Shown here piece by piece: positions 25,330 to 34,060 of a stretch of 47,507 bases of DNA. The translations under genes and the position numbers were made by a program. Location: positions 116,039 through 163,545 of the forward strand of contig JADLGO010000052.1 in the NCBI GenBank assembly GCA_020849275.1, read 5' to 3'. Source of the stretch: Chthonomonadales bacterium. GTDB taxonomy: Bacteria > Armatimonadota > Chthonomonadetes > Chthonomonadales > CAJBBX01. The notes beneath the pieces are model-generated. The model worked only from the letters and a program-made list of their open reading frames with translations. It was not told the DNA's origin and made no database searches. Each line of letters begins with the position of its first letter. Position 1 is the first letter of the stretch.

Positions 25330-27171
25330 TCATCCTGTTACCCGAACGCGCCGCAGCGGGTTCGTCCGTGTGAACGGCGCGGGCTCCGCGCCGCGCATCG
25401 GCAGCCAGGACCGGTACGGGTTGCCGGCGCCGCCGGCGCTCGCAAAGTCGCACAGCGGCAGCCGGCCATCGCCAGCGGGTGCGCTCGTCAGCAGGAGCGG
25501 AGTAGGGCGCGGCGTGGAGCCCGGCCGCTCCGGCGCGCACGCGCCCGTTGTGCCGGCTTGGAGCTCGGGCAGCTCCTCCGGCGAGAGAACGCCGAACCGC
25601 GGATCGTAGGCGAGCAGCAGCGGGCCCCGGTAGATGGACGCCTTGCCGGCCGCCTCGCGCTCGCCCACCCACAGCCACGGGCGCATGTCCAGACGCAGAT
25701 CGAGCTTGTCGCCGGGTTCCCAGCGCCTCTCGATCTCCAGGTACGCCCCGGGCTCGGGCGGCGGCAGCGCGCGTCCGTTGAGCGATGCCTCGGTGCGCTC
25801 CGACCAGCCGGGTACGCGCACCCGGAGCGCGAGGTCCTCGGGTCGGCTCAGCGATAGGAGCAGCCGGATTCGATCGCCAATGGGGTAGTCGGTTTGCTGC
25901 GCGAGCGTCAGCCGGTTGCCGGAGGCGAGCCGAGCGGTGCACGCCCCTGGGCCGAGGTGATTGACGACGAGCGCCGCCCCGGCCGCCATGAAGCCCCAAT
26001 CCGCGACCATCGCGAGCGCGCGCGGCCCGTTCACGGAGCAGCAGTTGAGCTCCGGCGTGCCCGGCCGGGCCTGAAACACGATGTCGTGCGCCGAGGCACG
26101 GCGCTCGCCGTCCATCGGGGTGTTGTAGGTCCACCAGCGGCCATCGGCGTTCTGCGCGCCAAGCACCGCGTTCCACGTGGCGATCTCCAGCTCGTCGGCC
26201 GCCAGCGAGGAGCCGGACATCCTCAGGTAGTCCACCGTGAGCGCCATCCACGCCACCGTGCAGCACGTCTCGATGGCGCCCGCATTGTAGGGGTTGCCGG
26301 TCGCTTGCTCGCCTGACGAGAAGCCGCCCGTGTTGTGGCGGTCGCCCTCAACGATGCTCCACCATATCCGCTCGAACGCCTCCCGGTAGCGGGGCTCACC
26401 GGTGAGGAAGGCGAGCTCGGCGACCGCCTGAACGGCGTGCAGGCTCTCCCAACGCGGCCTGGGCGTCTGCCAGAAGGACAGTCCGGCGAGCGCGGTACGC
26501 ACGTAGTCGCCGGAGGGCGGCGTCTCCCAGTCGGCCTCGATCTCGCGCAGCATCTGCAGGTAGCGGGGCTCGCCGCTGGCGCGGTAGAGCAGCGCGAAGG
26601 CGTGTGCGCATGACTGGTTCATCTCCTCGGAGCCCGCATCGCGCACGCGCCGGCCGCCCGAGAGGAACTCCCGGCAGAAGCGGTCGGCGCACCGCGTCGC
26701 GGCGTGCCACGCCGCGCGGTCGCCCGTCTCCTCGTGCCACATGAGCAGGCCGAGCATTACGTGGTACTGGCCCCAGAGGTCCCATCGTCCCGGTCCGGTC
26801 ATCCGCTCGACGGCTGGAAACGGGCCCAGGTAGCCGTCGGCCGCCTGCGTGGCCACCAGGTCGCGCACGAATCCGCGCAGATGGGCCGCGAGCCCGGCTG
26901 GACGCCCGGCTCGCAGCGCGGTGACTCCCGCGGTGAGGTACTTGCCGGCGAACTCGCCGGCCCAGGGCATCAGGTCGCGCGGCGGGGTTCGGTTCCGGTC
27001 GCGGAACATCTGGAGCATGCCGGGATTGGCTTCGGGCGCCGTTAGCAGCCAGTTGCGCGCGTTGGCCTGGAGGCGCTCGCCGAGCGGCCCGCCGAGGCGG
27101 AGCGCGGCGCGCGCGGCGGGCTCGAGAACGGGCTGCACACTGTAGCGGGGGTGGTGGACCGGACGTGGCAT
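25330..27171 (-). CDS. GH127-like (DUF1680) beta-L-arabinofuranosidase family protein
   Basis: A 613-residue protein with an alpha/alpha-barrel followed by beta domains. Family landmarks are PWAGEFAGKYLTAGVTALRA, DGYLGPFP, GQYHVMLGLLMWHEETGD, Glu301 in AIETCCTVAWM and the Cys pair Cys377-Cys378 in LNCCSVNGPR. In characterised GH127 enzymes a Glu and a Zn-bound Cys cluster, including a Cys nucleophile, sit in these two motifs. No signal peptide is seen, so it is probably cytosolic. ATG 27171 has GGGAG at about 5 bases; an ATG at 27183 lacks an RBS. Its co-directional neighbour is a transporter. Confidence 0.9.
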   Translation of the reverse strand: MPRPVHHPRYSVQPVLEPAARAALRLGGPLGERLQANARNWLLTAPEANPGMLQMFRDRNRTPPRDLMPWAGEFAGKYLTAGVTALRAGRPAGLAAHLRGFVRDLVATQAADGYLGPFPAVERMTGPGRWDLWGQYHVMLGLLMWHEETGDRAAWHAATRCADRFCREFLSGGRRVRDAGSEEMNQSCAHAFALLYRASGEPRYLQMLREIEADWETPPSGDYVRTALAGLSFWQTPRPRWESLHAVQAVAELAFLTGEPRYREAFERIWWSIVEGDRHNTGGFSSGEQATGNPYNAGAIETCCTVAWMALTVDYLRMSGSSLAADELEIATWNAVLGAQNADGRWWTYNTPMDGERRASAHDIVFQARPGTPELNCCSVNGPRALAMVADWGFMAAGAALVVNHLGPGACTARLASGNRLTLAQQTDYPIGDRIRLLLSLSRPEDLALRVRVPGWSERTEASLNGRALPPPEPGAYLEIERRWEPGDKLDLRLDMRPWLWVGEREAAGKASIYRGPLLLAYDPRFGVLSPEELPELQAGTTGACAPERPGSTPRPTPLLLTSAPAGDGRLPLCDFASAGGAGNPYRSWLPMRGAEPAPFTRTNPLRRVRVTG

Positions 27172-27262
27172 GTCGGCTCCCATACGCGGTGGGCTGGGCG
27201 ACCGCCGATGGGGCGGGCGGAGCATCGCGGCCGGAGAGCATCCCGCCGCCCGATCGCGCGAA

Positions 27263-27282
27263 AGCCCCGCGTGCGCGGGGCT
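27263..27282 (-). terminator. terminator of PEP-CTERM gene 2
   Basis: AGCCCCGC (27263-27270) and GCGGGGCT (27275-27282) pair around a GTGC loop, and the minus-strand transcript continues TTTCGCG. It lies 24 bases after the stop of the gene at 27307-28299. Confidence 0.8.
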
Positions 27283-27306
27283 CTCGCAGAGGCAGTACGC
27301 GGCGGA

Positions 27307-28299
27307 TCAGGTCCGGCGGCGTCGGAGGCCGAGGGCGCCCATCGCGAGGCCGACGAGCATCAGCGCCGCGGCTCCGGGCTCGGGCACGGCCGTGACGCGC
27401 ACTACGTACGGCGCGACGAAGGTGTCGCCGCTGAAGCCGTCGCGGTCCCATCCGAGCGGCCGGTCGAAGACCAGGTTCCAGTTGTAGAAGCTGCCGTAGT
27501 TGATCCCGAACTCGTCGTAGCTGCCGAGCGCCACGTAGTAGCGTCCGGCGTCGAGGTGGCGCTCGATGCGCGACCACAGGTTGCCGCTCGCCGGGTCAAT
27601 GTCATCGTTGCCGCCGATGGTGTTGCCGTTGGCGTCGAACAGGGCCAGTTCCGTGTCCCACAGGTCCGACCCCTCGGTGTCGATGATCACGTCCAGGGGC
27701 GTGTCAAGGTCGAATCCGTACCACTCGCCCGCACCTGGCTGGTTGGTGCCGGTCGCCTCGTGCACGCCGCGGCCGAGCAGGCCGAGGTCGGTGACCGGCG
27801 TGTCCTCGCGGGTGACCGTGAGGGCATAGTTGAACTCGCCGAGCGTGTCGAAAGCGGAGATGTCGACGCCCCACACGCTGTTGGCGCCGGTCGTGTCGAA
27901 GTGGTCGAACACGATCCGGCTGTCGAACTGGCTTCCCGGCTCACGGTCGTCGTTGATGCCGAGGTAGAAGGGTAAAGTCGTGTGGAGGCCCTGGTCGAAC
28001 AGGACCAGGAAGCTGTCCTCGCCGCCCGCGTCCAGGTCGAACACGTAGCGGTAGATGCCCGGAGAGCCCGCGCCGGCGAAGGTGAGATAGTGCAGGTCGT
28101 AGTCGGTGGGCGAGGGGAAGGCCGGGCCGTGCAGGGAGATGGAGCCCACCAGCCGATCACCGCTCTGGAAGATCGGATTGCCGGTCAGGAACTGGGCGGG
28201 GTAGTCGTCGTTGTACTCCTCCTCGAGATAGTCCGTCTGCGCCTGCGCGGGCACCGCGAGCACCAGCGCCAGGGCCCAGACGAGACGCGGCATCCTCAT
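27307..28299 (-). CDS. PEP-CTERM protein with two pre-peptidase C-terminal (PPC)-like domains
   Basis: A 330-residue exported protein: signal peptide (LVWALALVLAVPAQA), a first beta domain beginning EEEYNDDYPAQFL (the ExExND start of PPC domains), a second similar domain with DTELALFDANGNTIGGNDDI and AGRYYVALGSYDEFG, then PEP-CTERM signal VPEPGAAALMLVG, hydrophobic helix and LRRRRT. The acidic D-x-N-G-x repeats may bind calcium. ATG 28299 follows AGGAGG at 8 bases. A consensus sigma-54 promoter lies at 28440-28455. It is probably exosortase-anchored; no catalytic domain is visible. Confidence 0.93.
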   Translation of the reverse strand: MRMPRLVWALALVLAVPAQAQTDYLEEEYNDDYPAQFLTGNPIFQSGDRLVGSISLHGPAFPSPTDYDLHYLTFAGAGSPGIYRYVFDLDAGGEDSFLVLFDQGLHTTLPFYLGINDDREPGSQFDSRIVFDHFDTTGANSVWGVDISAFDTLGEFNYALTVTREDTPVTDLGLLGRGVHEATGTNQPGAGEWYGFDLDTPLDVIIDTEGSDLWDTELALFDANGNTIGGNDDIDPASGNLWSRIERHLDAGRYYVALGSYDEFGINYGSFYNWNLVFDRPLGWDRDGFSGDTFVAPYVVRVTAVPEPGAAALMLVGLAMGALGLRRRRT

Positions 28300-28439
28300 T
28301 CGGTGTTCCTCCTGTTCCTCGGGCTGCACCGCCGCGGCGGGCGAGCAGACCGATCGGTCGGGAACGTGCCAGGCCGTCACGGGCCGCGCGCGCACGGCCC
28401 TTCGGGGCGCGGCGGCGGACCCCTTCCTCGGTAGTCGCG

Positions 28440-28455
28440 TGCAAGATTCGTGCCA
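28440..28455 (-). promoter_or_regulatory. sigma-54 (-24/-12) promoter of PEP-CTERM gene 2
   Basis: On the minus strand TGGCACGAATCTTGCA is a perfect match to TGGCAC-N5-TTGCA. It lies about 140 bases before the ATG at 28299, in the gap between pyrD and the PEP-CTERM gene. Confidence 0.9.
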
Positions 28456-28517
28456 TCACGGGATGTCGAGGGGCAAGCATCGACGCGGGCGCTGAGCGAC
28501 GGAAGAGGGGAGGCGGG

Positions 28518-29447
28518 TCAGCGAGCGGCGACAGCGCCAATGATCTCGCCGACCGAGGCGAAGCCCTGATCAACGAGGTAGCGCTCGATGCCGTCGATGA
28601 TCTCCACGGGCGCCATCGGATTGATGAAGTGAATGGTCCCGGTGGCCACGGCGCTCGCGCCGGCCAGCAGGAACTCGACGGCGTCGGTGGCGTCGGCGAT
28701 GCCGCCCATGCCGATGATCGGCAGTCGCACGGCCTGCGCGACGCGCCACACCATGTAGAGGGCGAGCGGCTTGATGCACGGGCCGGAGAGGCCCCCCGTG
28801 CGGTTGGCCAGGCGGAAGCGGCGCTCGCGCGAGTCGATCGCCGTCCCGACGAACGTGTTGACGAGCGAGAGGATGTCGGCGCCGGCATCGGCGGCCGCCC
28901 GCGCGATCGTGGTGATGTCGGTGACGTTGGGCGATAGCTTGACGATCAGCGGCAGGCGCGTGCGCGCGCGGACCGACGCGACCACCTGCGCCGTCAGCGC
29001 CGGGTCGACGCCGAACTCCAGGCCGCCGCAGGCCTGGTTAGGGCACGAGATGTTTAGTTCCAGCGCCGCGACGCCGCCCACGTCGTCCAGGCGCTCCGCC
29101 AGCGCATCAAAGTCCTCCACGCGATCGGCGGCGATGTTCACGATCACCGGGCAGTCGAAGCGGCGCAGGTAGGGCAGCTTCTCGGCAAGGAACCCTTCGA
29201 GGCCGGGGTTCTGCAGGCCAATGGCGTTGAGCATGCCGGCGGCCGTCTCCACCGTGCGCGGCATCGGGTTGCCCGCGCGCGGCGTCACGGTGACCGCCTT
29301 GACGGTGATCGCCCCGAGCCGACTCAGGTCGAAGAAGTCGGCCCACTCGCTGCCGAAGCCGAAGGTGCCCGACGCGGTGAGCACGGGGTTGCGTAGGCGC
29401 AGCGGCCCGAGTTGTACGCTCATGTCCGGGCGCCCCGGCGCGCTCAT
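28518..29447 (-). CDS. pyrD: dihydroorotate dehydrogenase, class 1B catalytic subunit
   Basis: A 309-residue FMN enzyme oxidising dihydroorotate to orotate in pyrimidine synthesis. Motifs: NPVLTASGTFGFGSE, VNIAADRVEDF, the active-site Cys135 in LNISCPNQACGG (Cys is the class 1 base), VKLSPNVTDI and IIGMGGIADATDAVEFLLAG. Class 1B fits because pyrK, its electron-transfer subunit, is encoded in the same operon. ATG 29447 overlaps the nitrilase stop as ATGA. It is the last gene of pyrK-nitrilase-pyrD. Confidence 0.95.
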   Translation of the reverse strand: MSAPGRPDMSVQLGPLRLRNPVLTASGTFGFGSEWADFFDLSRLGAITVKAVTVTPRAGNPMPRTVETAAGMLNAIGLQNPGLEGFLAEKLPYLRRFDCPVIVNIAADRVEDFDALAERLDDVGGVAALELNISCPNQACGGLEFGVDPALTAQVVASVRARTRLPLIVKLSPNVTDITTIARAAADAGADILSLVNTFVGTAIDSRERRFRLANRTGGLSGPCIKPLALYMVWRVAQAVRLPIIGMGGIADATDAVEFLLAGASAVATGTIHFINPMAPVEIIDGIERYLVDQGFASVGEIIGAVAAR

Positions 29448-30349
29448 CGGTTCGTGCCCGGGTCGTTCGGAGAGGCCGAGGCGAGACGAGCGTACAGGCC
29501 GGGCCGCCGGTCGCCCGTCGCGTCGAGTTCCCATTCGCCCGGCTCGATCACGACGCGCTTGCGGTGGGTCTCGGCGAGGTCGAGGTCGGCCACGAGCACG
29601 CGCTCCTCGTCCCGGCCGGCTTCGGCGAGCACTTCGCCGGACGGCGCGACGATCTGGCTGCGGCCAATGAAGCGCCTCCCGCGCTCGACGCCCACGCGGT
29701 TGGCGGCCAGCAGGTAGAAGCGGTTCTCCCAGGCGCGCGCCCGCGTGATGAAGTCCGGACTGCTCTCGGCACCCTCCGGCCAGTTCGTGGGTAGTGCCAG
29801 CACCTCCGCGCCGTCCAGCCCGAGCACCCGCGCGGCCTCCGAGAAGCGCACGTCGTAGCAGATGAGGGTGCCCAGGCGGGCCGCCGGCGCGTCGATGGCC
29901 GATAGCCGGTCTCCGGGCGTCACGAACCGGTCGACGCCGAGGATGGGGAGGTGTGTCTTCCGGTAGACGGCTCCGCCACCCGGCCAGAGGATCGCCGCGC
30001 TGTTGTAGCAGCCGGGCGCTCCGTCCGTCCGGCGGTCTTGCTCGCCGGGGCGCTCCAGGAAGCCGACGACGCAGGTGATGCCAAGGCGCTCCGCTTCCTC
30101 GGCGAGCCGCCGGAGGTTGTCCCCGTGCAGTGGCTCGGCGTATGGCAGCGCCTCCATGAGGCTGCCAAAGCAGTAGCCGGAGAGCGAGCACTCCGGGAGC
30201 ACGACGAGGCGGGCGCCGGCCGCGGCGGCCTCGGCCATACGCTCCGCGACGCGCTCGCAGTTGGCGGCGTTCGCGCCGATAGCCACGTCCATCTGTACGA
30301 CCGCCGCCCGGAGCGCAGTGGCCCGGGCGGCGTTGGGGTTCAGTCCCAT
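29444..30349 (-). CDS. carbon-nitrogen hydrolase (nitrilase superfamily)
   Basis: A 301-residue amidase-type enzyme with the Glu53 (LVVLPECSLSGY)-Lys131 (VYRKTHLP)-Cys164 (GTLICYDVRFSE) triad. It hydrolyses a C-N bond (amide, N-carbamoyl or nitrile); which one cannot be read. It overlaps pyrK by 10 bases and pyrD by 4 bases, so it is part of the pyrimidine operon. One plausible role is an N-carbamoyl amino acid or ureidopropionate-type reaction next to pyrimidine metabolism, but an omega-amidase-type repair enzyme is also possible. Confidence 0.9.
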   Translation of the reverse strand: MGLNPNAARATALRAAVVQMDVAIGANAANCERVAERMAEAAAAGARLVVLPECSLSGYCFGSLMEALPYAEPLHGDNLRRLAEEAERLGITCVVGFLERPGEQDRRTDGAPGCYNSAAILWPGGGAVYRKTHLPILGVDRFVTPGDRLSAIDAPAARLGTLICYDVRFSEAARVLGLDGAEVLALPTNWPEGAESSPDFITRARAWENRFYLLAANRVGVERGRRFIGRSQIVAPSGEVLAEAGRDEERVLVADLDLAETHRKRVVIEPGEWELDATGDRRPGLYARLASASPNDPGTNR

Positions 30350-31146
30350 ATCAGTCTGTCCGCCCGGAACACCGGGCCCTCGTGGCAGGCGCGCAGATAG
30401 GCGAACCCGGCCTGGGCGTCCGGGTCACGCGCCTTGACGACACAGCCCATGCAGACGCCGAGCCCGCACGGCATGACGGTCTCCAGGGACACATCGCACG
30501 GGACGCCGCGCTCGGAGCAGATGGCGGCAACCGCCTTCATCATCGGAGTCGGCCCGCACGTGTACACGTGTGTGGGGCCGACGGCCTCCGCGAGCAGCGG
30601 GGCGAGCGCGTCGGTCACCAGGCCACGCTCGCCGAACGAGCCGTCGTCGGTGGTGCAGCGCAGGTCGACGCCGAGCTCGGCGAACTCGGGAAAGCCGATG
30701 AGCTGTGACTCGGTTCGAGCGCCGTTCACCACCGCGATGCTGCGAATGCCGGCATCAACCATGACGCGCGCAAGGAAACAGAGCGGGGGCGCGCCAACGC
30801 CGCCCGCGACGAGCACATGCGTCGATCCGGGCTCGGCGGCCGGCTCAAAGCAGGTCCCGAGTGGTCCAACGATCGAGAGGCGCTCGCCGGGACGCTTGCC
30901 GCGGAGGCCCCGAGTGAAGACGCCGCGGGCCAGGTAGACGATCGATACCTCGCCGCGCTCGAGGTTGACTCGAAACACGCTGAACGGGCGCCGCGTGAAG
31001 GGACGGTACGTCTCGTCGTAGAGGATGTGCAGGAACTGGCCGGGCCTGGCGGCGAGCGCTACCTCGGGGGCGCGCACCGTCAACTCGAACTGTGAGTCAG
31101 ACACCTGATCGTGCGCCAGGATCGGCGCCTGAAGCTGGTAACGCAT
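30340..31146 (-). CDS. pyrK: dihydroorotate dehydrogenase electron transfer subunit PyrK
   Basis: A 268-residue iron-sulfur flavoprotein that passes electrons from PyrD to NAD. FAD-binding RRPFSVFRVN and FTRGLRGKRPGERLSIVGPL, NAD-binding VLVAGGVGAPPLCFLARV and GPTPMMKAV are present. The 2Fe-2S cluster is bound by Cys227, Cys232, Cys235 and Cys254 (C-x4-C-x2-C-x18-C: MPCGLGVCMGCVVKA, LRACHEG). ATG 31146 begins the operon with a sigma-70 promoter at 31184-31213. Confidence 0.95.
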   Translation of the reverse strand: MRYQLQAPILAHDQVSDSQFELTVRAPEVALAARPGQFLHILYDETYRPFTRRPFSVFRVNLERGEVSIVYLARGVFTRGLRGKRPGERLSIVGPLGTCFEPAAEPGSTHVLVAGGVGAPPLCFLARVMVDAGIRSIAVVNGARTESQLIGFPEFAELGVDLRCTTDDGSFGERGLVTDALAPLLAEAVGPTHVYTCGPTPMMKAVAAICSERGVPCDVSLETVMPCGLGVCMGCVVKARDPDAQAGFAYLRACHEGPVFRADRLIWD

Positions 31147-31183
31147 CCGGTTTCCTGGCCGGCGGACTCGGCGGGCCAGCCCT

Positions 31184-31213
31184 GTTGTACCCCCGTGCAC
31201 GCCCCGTGGTCAA
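31184..31213 (-). promoter_or_regulatory. sigma-70 promoter of pyrK-nitrilase-pyrD
   Basis: On the minus strand TTGACC (31213-31208) and TACAAC (31189-31184) are 18 bases apart. The predicted start is about 30 bases before the pyrK ATG. No PyrR-type attenuator or long leader is seen. Confidence 0.65.
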
Positions 31214-31227
31214 CGGCCTGGCCTCGG

Positions 31228-33837
31228 TCAACGCTCGGCGCGCAGCGTGAGCGTCTGGCCGGCGCGCAGCGTGACCGGCTCGGCAAACCGTACCAGGTCG
31301 CCCGTGAGGCTGGCAGCCGCCGGGGCGCCGGCCGCCTCCGCCATCACCCTCGCCGCCGCTCCGACCGGCAGGCGGAGGGCACGCAAGTCGATGTGGCCCC
31401 AGCGCACCTCAACCGCGGCCTCGTAGGCGCCGGCCTCGCGCCGCTGCCGGAAGGAGCCCCACGCCGTGCCCGCCGAGTAGAAGCAGCGGAAGTCCTCGGG
31501 GCTCACCCGCGGGTCGAACGCCAGCAGGCCGCGCGAGGCGTCGTAGTGGTAGCCGCTGAGCGCCAGGATCAGGCTCCAGGACGACATCGCTCGCGCGTAG
31601 TGATGGCCGCACTCGAACTCGTCCCACGGGTTCCGGCGCTCGCCATCGTGGCGGGCGCGGGCACCCATCACGATCGCCATGCCCTCGTCCACGAAGCCCT
31701 CGTAGATCAGGTGTGCCGCCACCTGGTACTCGATGCCCGTCCATACCTCGTCAGCGTAGGGGAATGGGTACCGCGGCCTCCCCCCGGTCGGCCACGTGCA
31801 GAGGAGCAGCCCGGACTCCTCGTTCAGCGCGTAGACGCGCTGAACCGATGCGTGCTCGCTCAGGTCGTCGCGGAAGTTGTGACGGTAGACCGCGTGGATC
31901 GCGCTGCGCACCATCTCGGGCGGCAGCAGGTCGCCCAGGCCGACCACGCGGGCGAACCACTGCCCGAGCAGGTGGTCCGAGAGACATCCTGGACCGTACT
32001 GGTAGCGCGGCTCCGCCTCGCCGGCCTGCAGGGAGGCTGGTGCGGACGCGTGCACGCCCTCGCCGCCCTCGACCGACGCCGGCGGCACGACGCGCTGCAC
32101 GAAGTACTCGCCGTTCCAGAGCGTCTCGGCGTGGCGCGCCCGGCCGCTCTCGTAGACGGCGCGGTAGCGCGCGGCGGCGTCGCCTAGGCCGAGCGCGTCT
32201 GCCATCTCCTCGGCGGCGCGCAGCGCGCCCAGGTAGAGCGTGCCCATCATCGTGTTGGGGCCGTAGAACTCAATGTCGTAGGTGTTGTGCTGCTCGCCCT
32301 CCATCACGCCGTCGCGGTTCGGGTCCCACCCTCCCGGCCGCCAGGCGAACTCCAGTGCGCGCTCGACGCCCGGCCACATGCGCTCAAGAAACGCGCGGTC
32401 GCCGCTCTGCAGCCACTCGCGGTAGACCTTCATGATCGTGCCCATCTGGCCGTCGGCGGCGGGCTTGAACGCCCACAACTCGCCGATCAGCGGCAGGAGG
32501 GTGCGGAACGCCATGCTGCCGTCGGACCGCGTGTTGTGGCCGAAATCCGTCTCGCGCACGGTGCGCTCCAGCGTCGGGAACAGGTGGGCGACCGTCTGCT
32601 CGTAGTTCCAGACGTGCGTGCAGTTCATCGGGCAGCAGCCGACGCTATCGCCGCAGCCCTCGAAGCCGTTGAGGCGCCCGTCCTCCGTTCGGAGCACCGT
32701 CGTCGTCCGCAGGATGGAGGCGTTGGCCGACGCCGCGTCGATGGCGGCGGGCGGCAGCGTGCTGGACGCCATGCACTCAATGTAGGCGCGGGTCTGCGCC
32801 TCCAGGCGTGCGCCGGTGGCGTGCAGGTCGGCGAGGACGGCCCAGGCATCGGGCCACTGCCGGGCATACCAGTTCCCCAGACGCCGCCCCTTGACGGCCT
32901 GCTCGGTGTTCCAGTGGTTCGCGAGGTTGGGGAAGTGCCAGGCCAGCGAGAAGGGCACCGCGACGGTCGCGCCGGGATGCACCACGACGCGCGCGGCGAT
33001 GGAGCCCACGTCGGTCTGGCCATCGGGCGAGGGATCGGGCTCGGGGCCATCGGGCAGCCCGCCGTCGGTGGCGAAGTCGTCCCAGAAGCTCTGAACGTCG
33101 TCCCACCAGCCGGCGCGCTCCCAGCGCGTCAGCCATGTGACCTCGGGGGCGGGAGTGGCGATCGCCATCGTGCCGAAGCACGGGTCGTCAGCAGCCGGGT
33201 GGTCCCGACGCAGGGCGAGTCCGGCGAGGCCGTCAGCCCGCCGAAACTCGTTCACGTTGGCGCCGAAGAGTGGGTTGTGGCGGTTACCGAGCGGGTCGGT
33301 GCCGTTGTAGCCGCATGCGTTGAGGAGGCTGAAGCAGACGGCAGCCTCGGTTGGCTCGGCGCCGTCGTTGGTGAGGAGCCATCGAAACACCGCCGCGGGC
33401 ACGCCGCTGGCACGGTCGTCCATGGGGACGAAGGGGTTCCATGCCTCCAGCGCGATCCGCAGCGGCACCGTGTCGTCCTCGAAGTCGATGCGGGCAAGCG
33501 GATAGATGGCGCGGAAGGTCGCCTCGCGCAGGCGCGGCAGGCCGCTCACCAGGGCGGTGGGAAGGCCGAACCCGGAGCTGTACGGGGGCAGCAGTTGCCG
33601 CTCGAGCACTCGCGCGACCGGCGGATGGCCCCGGCGGCGCGCCCACAGCGCGAAGAAGGTGTACGGCAGTATGCGCCCCTTGCCGGGCCGGTTGAAGATC
33701 TCCCAGTCGCGCAGGTTCCCACGGCCGCCGAGCGAGACGGTGCCGGTGCCGATGCCGCCGAGGGGGAATGCGACCTCACGCAGGTACTCGCCGGTAAACG
33801 AACGGGCGCCGCCGAGGAGCGCCAGGGTGTCGGCCAT
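31228..33837 (-). CDS. GH116-like glycoside hydrolase (beta-glucosidase/GBA2 family)
   Basis: An 869-residue protein. An N-terminal beta domain opens with FPLGGIGTGTVSLGGRGNLR (the conserved GBA2/GH116 start). A catalytic alpha-barrel follows with CTHVWNYEQTVAHLFP (candidate nucleophile Glu413) and HNTYDIEFYGPNTMM (candidate acid/base Asp521), the spacing seen in GH116. There is no signal peptide, so it is probably cytosolic or membrane-associated, as GBA2 is. Substrates in the family are beta-glucosides or beta-xylosides including glucosylceramide. The C-terminal 270 residues complete the alpha-barrel and end in a short beta region (LRAGQTLTLRAER). The direction is the same as pyrK, which follows 80 bases downstream with its own promoter. 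Confidence 0.9.
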   Translation of the reverse strand: MADTLALLGGARSFTGEYLREVAFPLGGIGTGTVSLGGRGNLRDWEIFNRPGKGRILPYTFFALWARRRGHPPVARVLERQLLPPYSSGFGLPTALVSGLPRLREATFRAIYPLARIDFEDDTVPLRIALEAWNPFVPMDDRASGVPAAVFRWLLTNDGAEPTEAAVCFSLLNACGYNGTDPLGNRHNPLFGANVNEFRRADGLAGLALRRDHPAADDPCFGTMAIATPAPEVTWLTRWERAGWWDDVQSFWDDFATDGGLPDGPEPDPSPDGQTDVGSIAARVVVHPGATVAVPFSLAWHFPNLANHWNTEQAVKGRRLGNWYARQWPDAWAVLADLHATGARLEAQTRAYIECMASSTLPPAAIDAASANASILRTTTVLRTEDGRLNGFEGCGDSVGCCPMNCTHVWNYEQTVAHLFPTLERTVRETDFGHNTRSDGSMAFRTLLPLIGELWAFKPAADGQMGTIMKVYREWLQSGDRAFLERMWPGVERALEFAWRPGGWDPNRDGVMEGEQHNTYDIEFYGPNTMMGTLYLGALRAAEEMADALGLGDAAARYRAVYESGRARHAETLWNGEYFVQRVVPPASVEGGEGVHASAPASLQAGEAEPRYQYGPGCLSDHLLGQWFARVVGLGDLLPPEMVRSAIHAVYRHNFRDDLSEHASVQRVYALNEESGLLLCTWPTGGRPRYPFPYADEVWTGIEYQVAAHLIYEGFVDEGMAIVMGARARHDGERRNPWDEFECGHHYARAMSSWSLILALSGYHYDASRGLLAFDPRVSPEDFRCFYSAGTAWGSFRQRREAGAYEAAVEVRWGHIDLRALRLPVGAAARVMAEAAGAPAAASLTGDLVRFAEPVTLRAGQTLTLRAER

Positions 33838-33997
33838 CTACGTGCCTCCAGGTGGGATGCGGGTGCGCAGCAGGATTCGGGGCACGGCCCGGGATCCCCT
33901 CCGGGCCCCCGAGCGGCGTGCCGAGCCCGCAAAGCGGCGACGCGAAGCGGCGCGCTGATCCGTATAGAGAACGGGTGCGCGCGGGCTACCGCGCGCG

Positions 33998-34026
33998 TTG
34001 ACAACGATCCGGGCGCGCAGTACACT
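33998..34026 (+). promoter_or_regulatory. sigma-70 promoter of the MoxR-DUF58-transglutaminase operon
   Basis: TTGACA (33998-34003) and TACACT (34021-34026) are 17 bases apart. The predicted start is about 30 bases before the MoxR GTG. Confidence 0.85.
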
Positions 34027-34060
34027 GATGGGGCCTCGTCGGCCGAAAGGAAGCGCTCCA

